Notes under the pieces: generated by a model
Databases searched by the model: none
Seen by the model: only the letters and a program-made list of their open reading frames with translations
Told to the model about the DNA's origin: nothing
Made by a program: the position numbers and the translations under genes
NCBI GenBank assembly: GCA_026645735.1
Contig: JAPKMT010000001.1
Location: 163,318-227,317 of the forward strand
DNA length: 64,000 nucleotides
Source of the DNA: Flexilinea sp.
GTDB taxonomy: Bacteria; Chloroflexota; Anaerolineae; Anaerolineales; Anaerolineaceae
Direction of reading: 5' to 3'
Shown here: one piece after another, positions 1-8,169 of the stretch
Numbering within the stretch: position 1 is the first letter of the stretch
Layout of the letters: each line of letters starts with the position of its first letter

Positions 1-399
1 CCAGCATTCATTGATAAATTTCAACGGGATCAAGGTGCCATGATCGATTTCAGGATTGCGCTCGCCAAGTGTTCCGGCCGAAATCAGCGCTTCCTGCGCG
101 TTTTTTTCCAGCCTTTTGACAAATTCTTTATCATATTCAGCTTCCAGCATCGAATTGCGTACACCGAATTGTCTGAGATCTCCAACCGCTTTCGATCCCG
201 GTGAAATATGAAAATAATCGGAATATAGAATGGAATGCGGTGTTGTGACGACAATTGTTTCCGGAGCAAGCTCGGCGATGCTTTTTGCTGCTGTCCGATA
301 ACTGTCGATGGTTTTCTGAATTTTTTTTTCTTCACCTTTTCCGATTTCCGGCAAAATAATTGGCGGATGCGGGACAATAAATGCACCGATAATGGACAT
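1..399 (-). CDS. LigB/MEMO-family protein, AmmeMemoRadiSam-type (partial, 3' end off window)
   Basis: The frame is open from an ATG at 397-399 to the window edge, giving 133 N-terminal residues. The protein begins MSIIGAFIVPHPPIILPEIG and continues with ETIVVTTPHS and HISPGSKAVGDLRQFG. This pattern is typical of class III extradiol dioxygenase (LigB)-like proteins, in particular those of the AmmeMemoRadiSam group. Histidines in the PHPP and TPHS segments match positions that bind metal in LigB enzymes. The substrate of the AmmeMemoRadiSam group is not established, so no reaction is assigned. The C-terminal half and any AMMECR1 or radical-SAM partner genes lie outside the window. Family assignment is by remembered motif pattern. 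Confidence 0.75.
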   Translation of the reverse strand, partial: MSIIGAFIVPHPPIILPEIGKGEEKKIQKTIDSYRTAAKSIAELAPETIVVTTPHSILYSDYFHISPGSKAVGDLRQFGVRNSMLEAEYDKEFVKRLEKNAQEALISAGTLGERNPEIDHGTLIPLKFINECW

Positions 400-469
400 G
401 CTGACTCCTTTTCCGGAAAACTTTGTTTCTTTAATTATATACAGCTGTCAACCGAGTTTGAAAACATGC

Positions 470-592
470 AGTAATTCGAAATATGGAAATGTTTTTCGAA
501 TAGAGAAAGTAAATTTGTTGTTCTTATAGTTTTGCGCGAAGCGCAAAACTATAAGAACAACAAAGAATTCTTTTCATATTTCGAATTGTTGG
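470..592. repeat. Hairpin repeat, copy 1
   Basis: The element is a 24-bp perfect stem (514-537 with 541-564) around a GAA loop, ending GTTTTGCGC / GCGCAAAAC at the loop side. An outer inverted repeat flanks it: AATTCGAAATATG at 473-485 and CATATTTCGAATT at 575-587. A second TTCGAA box lies at 495-500. The same architecture recurs across the window. It lies between two divergent genes, so it is not obviously a terminator. From 593 to about 817 I see nothing else. Confidence 0.9.
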
Positions 593-817
593 AAAACATG
601 TATTCGAATATGGAGAGGATAATCAACAGTTGTGCTGATGATGCACTTCACTCATAAAGATCACAACAAGTTTTCTCTTTTTTCTTAAAAGTCTTTTCCA
701 AAACTCGAATTACTGGTAAGTTTAAGAAAACTCTGCAGGAAAAACTGAATTGATTATCATTTCGTTATTTTTATTCCTCGTTTTCTATGATGAAATCGTA
801 TCGTCAAAATTATTAGC

Positions 818-932
818 AACGAAATATGGATTAACCTTTCAATTAAAAAGAGAAAATTTGTTTTACTAATAGTTTTGCGCTTCGCGCAAAACTATTAGTA
901 AAACAAAGAATTCTTTTCATAGTTCAAATTAC
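818..932. repeat. Hairpin repeat, copy 2
   Basis: A 24-bp perfect stem (857-880 with 884-907) surrounds a TTC loop. The upper stem differs from copy 1 (TTTTACTAATAG in place of TTGTTCTTATAG), yet both arms changed together. Flanks are CGAAATATGGA at about 820 and TTTTCATAGTTCAAATTAC after the stem. It ends about 10 bp before the Shine-Dalgarno of the next gene, so it would lie in that gene's leader or promoter region. Confidence 0.88.
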
Positions 933-951
933 AGTATCACTGGAGTTAACT

Positions 952-2295
952 TTGGATTTTTCTTCTTGCACCATTTCCGATCTGTTAGATCCTGAAGGTT
1001 TTGCATGTTCCTGCGGGAAAGTACATCGTGTGAGTCTGCGTTATGTAGATATTGCTCAAGGAGCAATAAACCGTATTCCTGAAATGCTTCATAAAACGGG
1101 CGTCACAAAACCTTTTCTGATTGCCGATTTATGTACCTACGAAGCGGCAGGACGACGCGTCAGTGAAATCCTGGACGCATCCCATATCCCATTCGCAAAG
1201 TATATTTTCCAGGTTGAACGACCGGAGTCGAATGAATGTGCTGTCGGTTTGGCTGCCATGGCGTTTGATACATCCTGTGACGGAATCCTGGCAGTGGGCT
1301 CCGGTTCCATCGGGGATATCAGCAAAATTATCGCCAGATTAAGCGGCAATCCTTTGATCACGATTGCTACTGCTCCTTCAATGGATGGTTTCGCTTCTCC
1401 AACCTGTTCCAACATTGTGAGCGGCCTGAAATCCACTGTGCCGGGTGTCTGTCCGATTGCGATCATTGGCGATTTGGATGTGCTTTGCAGTGCTCCGACC
1501 CGAATGCTTCAAGCCGGGCTTGGGGATATGGCAGCAAAACCGAATGCACTTCTTGAATGGCGCTTATCCAACTTGATTAATGGAGAATATTATTGCGGGA
1601 ACGTGGCTTCATTGATGCGGAAGTCCGCTTATCAATGTCTTTCCTCAGCATCCGGTTTGATGAACCGGGATCCTCAGGCTGTTACGCATATTATGGAGGG
1701 GCTGGTGATGTCCGGTATTGCCATGGCTTTTGCTGACACGACTCGGCCGGCATCTGGTATTGATCATTATTTTTCCCATATCTGGGATATGCTGGCACTT
1801 CAAAGAGGTGAACTGCCGGATTTGCATGGCATTCAAGTCGGGATTGGAACGATCTATTCTATTCAAATTTATGAGATGATCAAACAACAAAAACCGGACA
1901 GTCATAAAGCGCGATCCTGCATGAACGAATTTGACTGGCAAAGATGGCAGCAGTCCATAAGGGAATTTCTTCCGTCTGCCGCCGACAGCATTATTCGACA
2001 GGCGGCAGCCGAGAATCGTTTTGATTCGCAAAAACATGCCAGTCGATTTCAAACGATTTCTCAGCATTGGGACGAGATTGTACAAATAATCGCGGATGAT
2101 CTCCCGGACCTGCACACAGTACGCAGTCAGCTGCAGTCGGCTGGAGCACCGGTTTCTGCACAGGAAATTGGCATCTCTCCGGAAATACTAAAAAGAACTT
2201 TTTTGACGACCAAAGATTTACGGAATAAATATATGGCCAGCAGTTTGTTATGGGATATGGGACTGCTTGAGGAAGCCGCAAATAAACTTTTCTGA
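952..2295 (+). CDS. araM: sn-glycerol-1-phosphate dehydrogenase (AraM/EgsA family)
   Basis: It is an iron-dependent-alcohol-dehydrogenase-superfamily protein of 447 aa, expected to reduce dihydroxyacetone phosphate to sn-glycerol-1-phosphate with NAD(P)H in the cytoplasm. The nucleotide-binding segment is ILAVGSGSIGDISK (about residue 110-125), followed by APSMDGFAS, GLGDMAAKP with the metal-binding aspartate, and SGIDHYFSHIWD with a metal-binding histidine. These match AraM/EgsA proteins. The start is a TTG at 952 with GGAG at 942-945; no ATG fits as well. In bacteria the product can feed archaeal-type or unusual glycerophospholipids, or arabinose metabolism; its role here is open. It converges with the RsmF-like gene, 93 bp away. 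Confidence 0.88.
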   Translation: MDFSSCTISDLLDPEGFACSCGKVHRVSLRYVDIAQGAINRIPEMLHKTGVTKPFLIADLCTYEAAGRRVSEILDASHIPFAKYIFQVERPESNECAVGLAAMAFDTSCDGILAVGSGSIGDISKIIARLSGNPLITIATAPSMDGFASPTCSNIVSGLKSTVPGVCPIAIIGDLDVLCSAPTRMLQAGLGDMAAKPNALLEWRLSNLINGEYYCGNVASLMRKSAYQCLSSASGLMNRDPQAVTHIMEGLVMSGIAMAFADTTRPASGIDHYFSHIWDMLALQRGELPDLHGIQVGIGTIYSIQIYEMIKQQKPDSHKARSCMNEFDWQRWQQSIREFLPSAADSIIRQAAAENRFDSQKHASRFQTISQHWDEIVQIIADDLPDLHTVRSQLQSAGAPVSAQEIGISPEILKRTFLTTKDLRNKYMASSLLWDMGLLEEAANKLF

Positions 2296-2388
2296 GAAGG
2301 AACTTCTTCACGATTTTTGATTCTGCGCGGTTATGCCAAGTATTTTCAAAAGGATGAAAGCGGGATGCGCTGTCGGAGAAAAAACTTT

Positions 2389-3873
2389 TTATTTAGATAG
2401 ATTTCGAATTCTTCCGGCGCTGACAAAACCACAACCCAGATATGTCTCACTGCTATCTACCATTAAAAGGATCGTCCCTTTCGTTAGTATTTCATCCGAA
2501 GAAGGCAAATCCTCCCCGTGCAGCCAGCGAACTGCCTGTTCCTCATCCAAATGAAAGTGATTTTTTTTCATTTCTCTGAAAAAACGGCTCATCCAATCGT
2601 TGTCAGGCATCCATCCGGAGACTGTGAGCGAGGCAACTTTCATTCCTGCAGATTTGCAGGGAAGTGATGAAAAAGCATTAACGTATCGATTGGATAACGC
2701 CCAAACTTCATTCTCTCGCTGCCATAAGGAACAATCATATTCTTCTAATACGGGCTTCAGCAGAAAAGCAAACTGATCCTCAAAAAATGCATCAATTTTT
2801 TTCTGCATCGACAGATCGATTTCTGTAAATCCACTTTTTTCCCAGGATCGAAAAGGGATTTCTGATTTTCGATCACTGAAAGAGTCTTGTTTGCAGAGCA
2901 GAGCAGCAAAAAATCCGGCTGTTTCATAACGATGCGGCCATAATCGGATGCTGCCAGTTAATGATGGATCAAATGTTTGGATACCATCTGTGGTTAAACC
3001 TGGCGCAGGGTAAGGAAGCCTTTCCTGGGCATTGGCAACGCTGATTTTTGAGCCATATTTTTGCAGAATCTGGTTAACGACTGCTTCATCTTCATAAGGG
3101 GATAATGTACAGGTAGAATAAACAAGTTGCCCGCCAGGTTTTAAGGCATGGATGGCTGAATCCAGTAAAGCAGTCTGCCTTTGAGCCAGCGCTTTTTCTT
3201 CTCGCTCTGTGATCGGCCGCATGGGGTGAGAATCGATGGATACCAGGCTTTGCATACTGCAGGGAGCATCCAGCAGGATGATATCAAAGGTATCCGGGTA
3301 CCATAGACCGAAATTTTCTCCCGGAAAATTGGTGATGAAGTGGTTCAGGCTTCCCCAGTTTTTCAGAACTGTCTTTAACGCGCTGATTCTGGAAAGGCTT
3401 GAGTCATTAGCCATTACCAGCCCCTGATCCAGACTGCGGGCAACCAGGTGCGTCGTTTTTCCGCCCGGTGATGCGGCCATGTCGAGAATTAACGGGCGAG
3501 ACTCCATCTTTTGCACATCAAATAAAGAAGCGGGCAGCATGGAAGCTGTGTCTTGAATGTAATACTGACCGATTTGATGTTCCCGCGTCAGGCTGGGAGA
3601 CGTTTGATAGGTTCGAACCCGAAAACCGTCCTCGCAGAAGGAAACCTGTTCCAGCGTCCAGCCGTAACGTTTCGCGAGTATCTCCACTACTTGCCGATCC
3701 AGTTTCAAAGGATTGATGCGAAAGGCTCGATCCAAGGGTTTATAAAGAGCATCTTCCATAGCGGATAGTTCGGATTCCGGCAGGAAAATGCGATATTTCT
3801 CCCATGCTGCATCCAAGGCATCCTGTTTGGGGTTTCCGTGATTTTGTTTGTTTTGTAATTTCTTTTTAGCCAT
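2389..3873 (-). CDS. RsmF-like 16S rRNA m5C methyltransferase (NOL1/NOP2/Sun family)
   Basis: A 494-aa SAM-dependent RNA cytosine-C5 methyltransferase. The SAM motif ILDMAASPGGKTTHL lies at residues 129-143. The two family cysteines are in DAPCS (Cys205) and YSTCTLSPYEDE (Cys255, the expected nucleophile). The C-terminal part after about residue 290 fits the extra domains of RsmF/YebU-type proteins. Its start overlaps the stop of the upstream methyltransferase gene by 8 bp, so it is probably the last gene of the thrC-to-rsmF operon and is translationally coupled. Family is certain; the exact target cytosine is inferred. Confidence 0.92.
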   Translation of the reverse strand: MAKKKLQNKQNHGNPKQDALDAAWEKYRIFLPESELSAMEDALYKPLDRAFRINPLKLDRQVVEILAKRYGWTLEQVSFCEDGFRVRTYQTSPSLTREHQIGQYYIQDTASMLPASLFDVQKMESRPLILDMAASPGGKTTHLVARSLDQGLVMANDSSLSRISALKTVLKNWGSLNHFITNFPGENFGLWYPDTFDIILLDAPCSMQSLVSIDSHPMRPITEREEKALAQRQTALLDSAIHALKPGGQLVYSTCTLSPYEDEAVVNQILQKYGSKISVANAQERLPYPAPGLTTDGIQTFDPSLTGSIRLWPHRYETAGFFAALLCKQDSFSDRKSEIPFRSWEKSGFTEIDLSMQKKIDAFFEDQFAFLLKPVLEEYDCSLWQRENEVWALSNRYVNAFSSLPCKSAGMKVASLTVSGWMPDNDWMSRFFREMKKNHFHLDEEQAVRWLHGEDLPSSDEILTKGTILLMVDSSETYLGCGFVSAGRIRNLSK

Positions 3874-4708
3874 GTTTGTGAATGCAAAAAACCATTTCTG
3901 TTTCTATTTCGAATTCGACCATATCCCAGCCACTTCCTTCAATCGACTTATCCATTAATCGCTGTTGCCGATCTCGCATGCCGTGCTGACCAGTCAAGTT
4001 TTCTGCAGGCAGTGTAACAACCAGCCAGTCAGCTTGGATTCGCCGAAAGAAATCGCGGCAGCAGCCTTTGCTGCGTGCTTCAAACCGGTGCGCTTCTTTA
4101 AAAAAGAAAGCGGCATCTGTGTGATTCTCCGGTGTGTTGATGAGGATATCCTGGACTTTTGCCAGGGGTGAGAGCCCTTGGATTTCAAAGAATCGGTTGA
4201 TTAAATTAATTCTGGGATGATGTAAATCATACGCATAATACTCTGTACTTAGTGACAATTCCATCCAGGGGAACGCAAGAGGATTCATCGCACAAGCTAA
4301 ATCCTGAATGCTGTGCGGTCTGCCGATCATTTCAAACAATTTTTGGTAAAACAAAACAATATGCGGCATGCGCTCTTTCGATGAAGAATGACTCATCAAC
4401 ATATTTTGGCACCAATTATTTACGGCTGTTATCCCGTTTAGATTGGCTTCCAGTAATTGTTGTTCTGCCAGAGGATAATCCGGATCACCCAGATATGGTG
4501 CGATGATCTGGTGCAGTTTTTCGCGAACTCCTTTTTCAGCCTCTTTCCGGTTTTTGGTCTTTGATGATTCCTGTACCAATAACTGCAACACAGTCTCCTC
4601 AGGAATATGAAGCGACTGATATTTCCTGGATTGCAGAATTTTTCGAACAATACTCTTTTGTGCTTCTTCAGAATCGAAAGCAGATGCGGACGGGTAACTG
4701 AGGCTCAT
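3866..4708 (-). CDS. Divergent Arm/Rmt-family 16S rRNA methyltransferase paralogue
   Basis: This 280-aa protein is a clear paralogue of the next gene upstream and belongs to the family of 16S rRNA m7G1405 methyltransferases that give aminoglycoside resistance. Shared landmarks are SSKERMPHIVLFY (residues 109-121), DLACAMNPLAFPWM (136-149) and the acidic end of strand 2, YYAYD (Asp161). The SAM loop reads ACAMNP where the paralogue has ACGLNP. The segment corresponding to SLSGRNKGM is changed to NLTGQHGMRD. These changes suggest altered or lost activity, or a different target base. It overlaps its neighbours by 4 and 8 bp, which indicates tight coupling. Function is inferred from family only. 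Confidence 0.7.
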   Translation of the reverse strand: MSLSYPSASAFDSEEAQKSIVRKILQSRKYQSLHIPEETVLQLLVQESSKTKNRKEAEKGVREKLHQIIAPYLGDPDYPLAEQQLLEANLNGITAVNNWCQNMLMSHSSSKERMPHIVLFYQKLFEMIGRPHSIQDLACAMNPLAFPWMELSLSTEYYAYDLHHPRINLINRFFEIQGLSPLAKVQDILINTPENHTDAAFFFKEAHRFEARSKGCCRDFFRRIQADWLVVTLPAENLTGQHGMRDRQQRLMDKSIEGSGWDMVEFEIETEMVFCIHKHG

Positions 4709-5514
4709 TTTCTTTGTAATAAAAAGACTAATTCAGATGGAAATATGATTTTTTGGATCTCCCAGATATCCGGATTGCAGATTTCATGGAAGTGAGACTC
4801 GTAATTTTTGGGCATACCCTTATTCCTTCCGCTTAAACTATGGGCAGGGAAACTGATGATCGCATATTTGGATTTGATTTGGGCTAAAATATTTCTGCCA
4901 GCATTTTTATCGACCTGTTCCAGACAGGGAATTGTTTTGAGCAGCAGCGTTAAAGATGCCTGATTTGGCGGATAATTCTCCAATAAATTCAGTTGGCTCG
5001 CTGTTCCGTGGATCTGAAAATGATGAAAAAAACCGTTGATCAAATCCATCATATCCTGAAAGAGATCATAGGCTTCATATGAATAATTGTTTTCAAGGGG
5101 CATCCACGGAATGGAAAGCGGATTCAGACCGCATGCCAGATCCAGCACAGAATCAATTGGCGGCAGGTTGGAAAAAATATTATGGTAAAACGCATCCAGG
5201 ATTGGCAATCGTTCCCTGGTAGAGGCATGATTTTTCATTAGAGAGAGGCATTTTTCTTTGACGGCCTCCTGATTTTGCCAGGTGAGATCACCGAACGAAT
5301 CTGAAGAAGTTTGATCATCAATCTTCTCGTTTCGAAAGGCTGATGCAATTTGATAGAGTTTTGATTTGACGTTCTTGATGATTTCTTTACGATTATTCGA
5401 AAGATTCAACTCTCGTATGATGAGCTGTCTGGTCAGTTGCTGATCCATGTTCCTGAAATTTCGGCCTTTATGAATTTCCGCGATTAATTCTTCCGGGTTT
5501 ATTTCATTTCCCAT
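4705..5514 (-). CDS. Arm/Rmt-family 16S rRNA (guanine-1405-N7) methyltransferase-like protein
   Basis: A 269-aa protein with all the visible hallmarks of the Arm/Rmt/Sgm family: ASTRERLP (97-104), VLDLACGLNPLSIPWM (123-138), YEAYD (Asp150), and SFPAHSLSGRNKGM (221-234). Characterised members methylate N7 of G1405 in the 30S decoding centre and block 4,6-linked aminoglycosides. Here the gene is in a housekeeping operon between tgt and a paralogue, with an 11-bp overlap with tgt, and no transposon is near. That favours an intrinsic rRNA-modification role rather than acquired resistance. Methylation of G1405 is inference; a different guanine is possible. Confidence 0.78.
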   Translation of the reverse strand: MGNEINPEELIAEIHKGRNFRNMDQQLTRQLIIRELNLSNNRKEIIKNVKSKLYQIASAFRNEKIDDQTSSDSFGDLTWQNQEAVKEKCLSLMKNHASTRERLPILDAFYHNIFSNLPPIDSVLDLACGLNPLSIPWMPLENNYSYEAYDLFQDMMDLINGFFHHFQIHGTASQLNLLENYPPNQASLTLLLKTIPCLEQVDKNAGRNILAQIKSKYAIISFPAHSLSGRNKGMPKNYESHFHEICNPDIWEIQKIIFPSELVFLLQRK

Positions 5515-6613
5515 ATTTCTCTTCCCGGAGAAGCTCCGTTAATCTTGTCAGAATTCGGATATTATGAATCGTAGCCAGGCGAGGAAACAGCGTATCTCCC
5601 ATTTTGAAAAGATGCCGTAAATATCCCATGGAATAGCGTGTGCAGGTGAGACAATCACAGCCTGGCGAAACCGGTTGAGAGGAGCGAATATGCTGCTCAT
5701 CACTGATGTAATGATATTGCAGCCATTTTCCGTCAAAGGAAGGACGTTCTTCACGAAAGGCATATAAACGTCCATGCCTGGCATCACGTGTCGGCATCGC
5801 ACAATCAAAGATGTCATATCCGAGATTAACACAGCGGACAACGTTTTCAGGATGTCCTATTCCCAGGGCATGGATCGGGAATTCCGGCGGTATTAATTCT
5901 CTGGTGTATTGCAAGATTTCAAATAAAAGGTTTCCTTCACTGTCCAGCGGCCAGCCGCCAAAACCAAATCCGTCAAATCCAATTTCCAGCAGCGCTTCCG
6001 CACAGCGTTTCCGTAACTCAAACGATCCGCCTCCCTGTATCACACCGAAAATTTTTGGCTGGATCTCTCCATCTTTGGAGGATTGTTTTTTCAAGCGCAA
6101 GAATTCTTTTTTGCAACGGGATGCCCAATTAATGGTGCGATTTACAGACAATTCCTGATCATGGTCAGAAGCTTCTGCATGTGTACATTCATCCAGGCAT
6201 ATAACGATATCGGTTCCGAAGGACATCTGAAGCTGAACCGTTTTTTCTGGTGTCAACTGCAATTTATGGGTTGAGTTTTCCGGAAAAATAGTAATTCCCC
6301 GATCCGTCATTTTCCCGAATTTTTCGTTTTCTCGGATGAGAGAATATGCTTGGAAACCGCCTGAATCGGTTACAATCGGTTTGGTCCACCCGCTCATCTG
6401 ATGCATGCCATGCAAGGATTGGACTGTCAGGCTGCCAGGCTTCTGCATGAGATGGAACGTGTTCATCACCAGTCCTTGGACCGACACATTTTCCAAATCG
6501 GCAGCATCGACACTGCGGACCATTCCATAGGTTGCGTCAGGAAGGTAAACCGGATACCATAATCTCCCATGTGGAAGATCGATCCAGGAATTTGAAAGAT
6601 TTATGATTGACAT
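5504..6613 (-). CDS. tgt: tRNA-guanine transglycosylase family protein (divergent Tgt)
   Basis: A 369-aa TIM-barrel enzyme expected to exchange guanine 34 of tRNA for a 7-deazaguanine base. TDSGGFQ holds the base-binding acid (Asp83), LDECT holds Asp141, and FDCAMPTRDARHG carries the nucleophilic aspartate (Asp270). The zinc site is Cys319, Cys321, Cys324 and His350. Length is normal for bacterial Tgt. The substrate-pocket loop is unusual: the usual GGLAVG reads GGWPLD (219-224), and the N-terminal FMPVGT element is YLPDAT. Substrate could therefore differ from preQ1. No queuosine synthesis gene is in the window. It overlaps the next methyltransferase gene by 11 bp. Confidence 0.88.
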   Translation of the reverse strand: MSIINLSNSWIDLPHGRLWYPVYLPDATYGMVRSVDAADLENVSVQGLVMNTFHLMQKPGSLTVQSLHGMHQMSGWTKPIVTDSGGFQAYSLIRENEKFGKMTDRGITIFPENSTHKLQLTPEKTVQLQMSFGTDIVICLDECTHAEASDHDQELSVNRTINWASRCKKEFLRLKKQSSKDGEIQPKIFGVIQGGGSFELRKRCAEALLEIGFDGFGFGGWPLDSEGNLLFEILQYTRELIPPEFPIHALGIGHPENVVRCVNLGYDIFDCAMPTRDARHGRLYAFREERPSFDGKWLQYHYISDEQHIRSSQPVSPGCDCLTCTRYSMGYLRHLFKMGDTLFPRLATIHNIRILTRLTELLREEKYGK

Positions 6614-6623
6614 CCAATTTGTA

Positions 6624-7244
6624 TCAGGGAATCTGCAGATTCAACCCGGGAAGGATGGATTCATACATATTCAGTGAATTCTTTTTTGCGATCGCTTCCG
6701 GCGTTATATCACCAAAAATGCATGCAATGCTGTTAAAGGTGTCCCCTTGCTGAACTGTATACATCGTAGGATGGACAGAAGTGGATCGCGGTCCCTGCGC
6801 AGCGTTCCACTCAGAGTTCTTTGGAATTTTCAAGACGGTACCAAAAGAAATGCTGTTTTCATTATCAAATGAAATATGATTAAGAGAATATAAGGCTGCC
6901 CAATCCAGATTAAATCTTCTGGCGATGCATTTTGGCGTTTCGCCATATTGAAGTATGTATGTTTCCGGAAGTTCTCCCGATTCAAAATCAATCGGGTCGT
7001 TCTTTGGAATTTCTTCTGAAATCAGCACAGGCGGATTTCCTTCAGTCGGTGCTGTCTGATCGGAATTTGTTTCAAGCGGAGCCTGGCTGGAATCCCACAC
7101 CTGTTTGGTCGCTTCGAACATCAGTGCCCGTTCCGGACTGATCGTGGCTTTCTCCAATGATTGGATCGGATCAGTGGATGACTGTTTGGAACACCCGGCA
7201 AACAAAATCAGTCCGACAAGGATTAGCAGCATACTTTTTTTCAT
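6624..7244 (-). CDS. LysM-domain lipoprotein
   Basis: A 206-aa protein with a lipoprotein signal (MKKSMLLILVGLILFAGCSK; predicted lipid-modified Cys18), a low-complexity Pro/Glu/Thr linker, and two LysM-like segments: YILQYGETPKCIARRFNLDW and YTVQQGDTFNSIACIFG. LysM domains bind peptidoglycan, so it probably sits on the outer face of the membrane bound to the wall. The start at 7244 is chosen because GGGAGG stands just upstream and the lipobox then has normal spacing; an upstream ATG at 7283 would add 13 residues without a ribosome site. It lies 16 bp after thrB and 10 bp before tgt, an odd place for an envelope protein. Confidence 0.82.
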   Translation of the reverse strand: MKKSMLLILVGLILFAGCSKQSSTDPIQSLEKATISPERALMFEATKQVWDSSQAPLETNSDQTAPTEGNPPVLISEEIPKNDPIDFESGELPETYILQYGETPKCIARRFNLDWAALYSLNHISFDNENSISFGTVLKIPKNSEWNAAQGPRSTSVHPTMYTVQQGDTFNSIACIFGDITPEAIAKKNSLNMYESILPGLNLQIP

Positions 7245-7260
7245 AGATCCTCCCAAAAAA

Positions 7261-8169
7261 TTATTGAATAGTAACATAAGCACCGGAAGAGGAAATCTTT
7301 GGAGTTAATGTTTCAATTTTCAGATGAGCTCTTTCTGAAGCTGCAACCATTCTGGACAACAAATGATTCGGGTCGGTCATTGTAAAAGCGATAATTCCAG
7401 GTCCTGCTCCGGATAAACCGGCTGCAGCTCCTGTATCCTCTGCCGCTTTTATGATTGCTTCAGATCCGGTGATCAATGGGATACGATATGGCTGATGAAG
7501 ACGGTCTTTCATCGCAAACTGCAGTAATTCTTCATTTCCTTCTGCCAACGCCTGCATCACCAAAATCGCATGACCAATATTAAATATAGCATCTTTCCTG
7601 AGAATTGTCTCCGGTAAAATTTTTCGGGCAGTTTTGGTTGGCAGATTCATTTGTGGAATAAGAATGACCGTATTCCAGGGAGCGATCGGAAAACTGTGAG
7701 CACAGACCGTGTTCTCATCTGTGCTCATACCGACGAGACCACCGAAGATGGATGGTGCAGAATTGTCCGGATGGCCTTCGATAGATAATGCCAATTGAAG
7801 TAAATCGTTTTTCGAAACGTTAGTCCCAAGCCAGGCATCCGCTGCGAGTAATCCTGTCAGTGTCGCTGCAGCACTGGACCCCATTCCGGCACCAATCGGA
7901 ATCCGATTGGTGCAATCGATATGCAGATTCGCCGGAAGAGAAGCCCCATGAAAGACGCAAAATTTCGAGAAAGCCTGAAAAACCAAATCATTCTCTGGCT
8001 TTGATTCAATTTCCGGTTGATATCCGTTCCAGGTGATCGTTCTTCCTTCTTGTTTGAATGAAAAGACTGACTCATTCCAAACATCCAATGCCAGTCCGAT
8101 GCAATCAAATCCCGGACCGAGGTTGGAGGTACTTGCCGGAACATGAACCGTGATTCTTTGCGAATTCAT
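7261..8169 (-). CDS. thrB: Homoserine kinase
   Basis: A 302-aa GHMP-family kinase that phosphorylates L-homoserine with ATP, the step before threonine synthase. The N-terminus VHVPASTSNLGPGFDCIGLA and the phosphate-binding loop PIGAGMGSSAAATLTGL (about residues 90-106) are diagnostic for ThrB. GAAAGLSGAGPG near the C-terminus is the third GHMP motif. The start codon overlaps the thrC stop by 4 bp, so the two are co-translated. Homoserine dehydrogenase and aspartokinase are not in the window. Confidence 0.95.
   Translation of the reverse strand: MNSQRITVHVPASTSNLGPGFDCIGLALDVWNESVFSFKQEGRTITWNGYQPEIESKPENDLVFQAFSKFCVFHGASLPANLHIDCTNRIPIGAGMGSSAAATLTGLLAADAWLGTNVSKNDLLQLALSIEGHPDNSAPSIFGGLVGMSTDENTVCAHSFPIAPWNTVILIPQMNLPTKTARKILPETILRKDAIFNIGHAILVMQALAEGNEELLQFAMKDRLHQPYRIPLITGSEAIIKAAEDTGAAAGLSGAGPGIIAFTMTDPNHLLSRMVAASERAHLKIETLTPKISSSGAYVTIQ

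Noticed and set aside
235..474. A 79-codon plus-strand frame
   Set aside because: It is antisense to the well-supported LigB-family gene and rich in Cys/Phe from reverse-frame reading.
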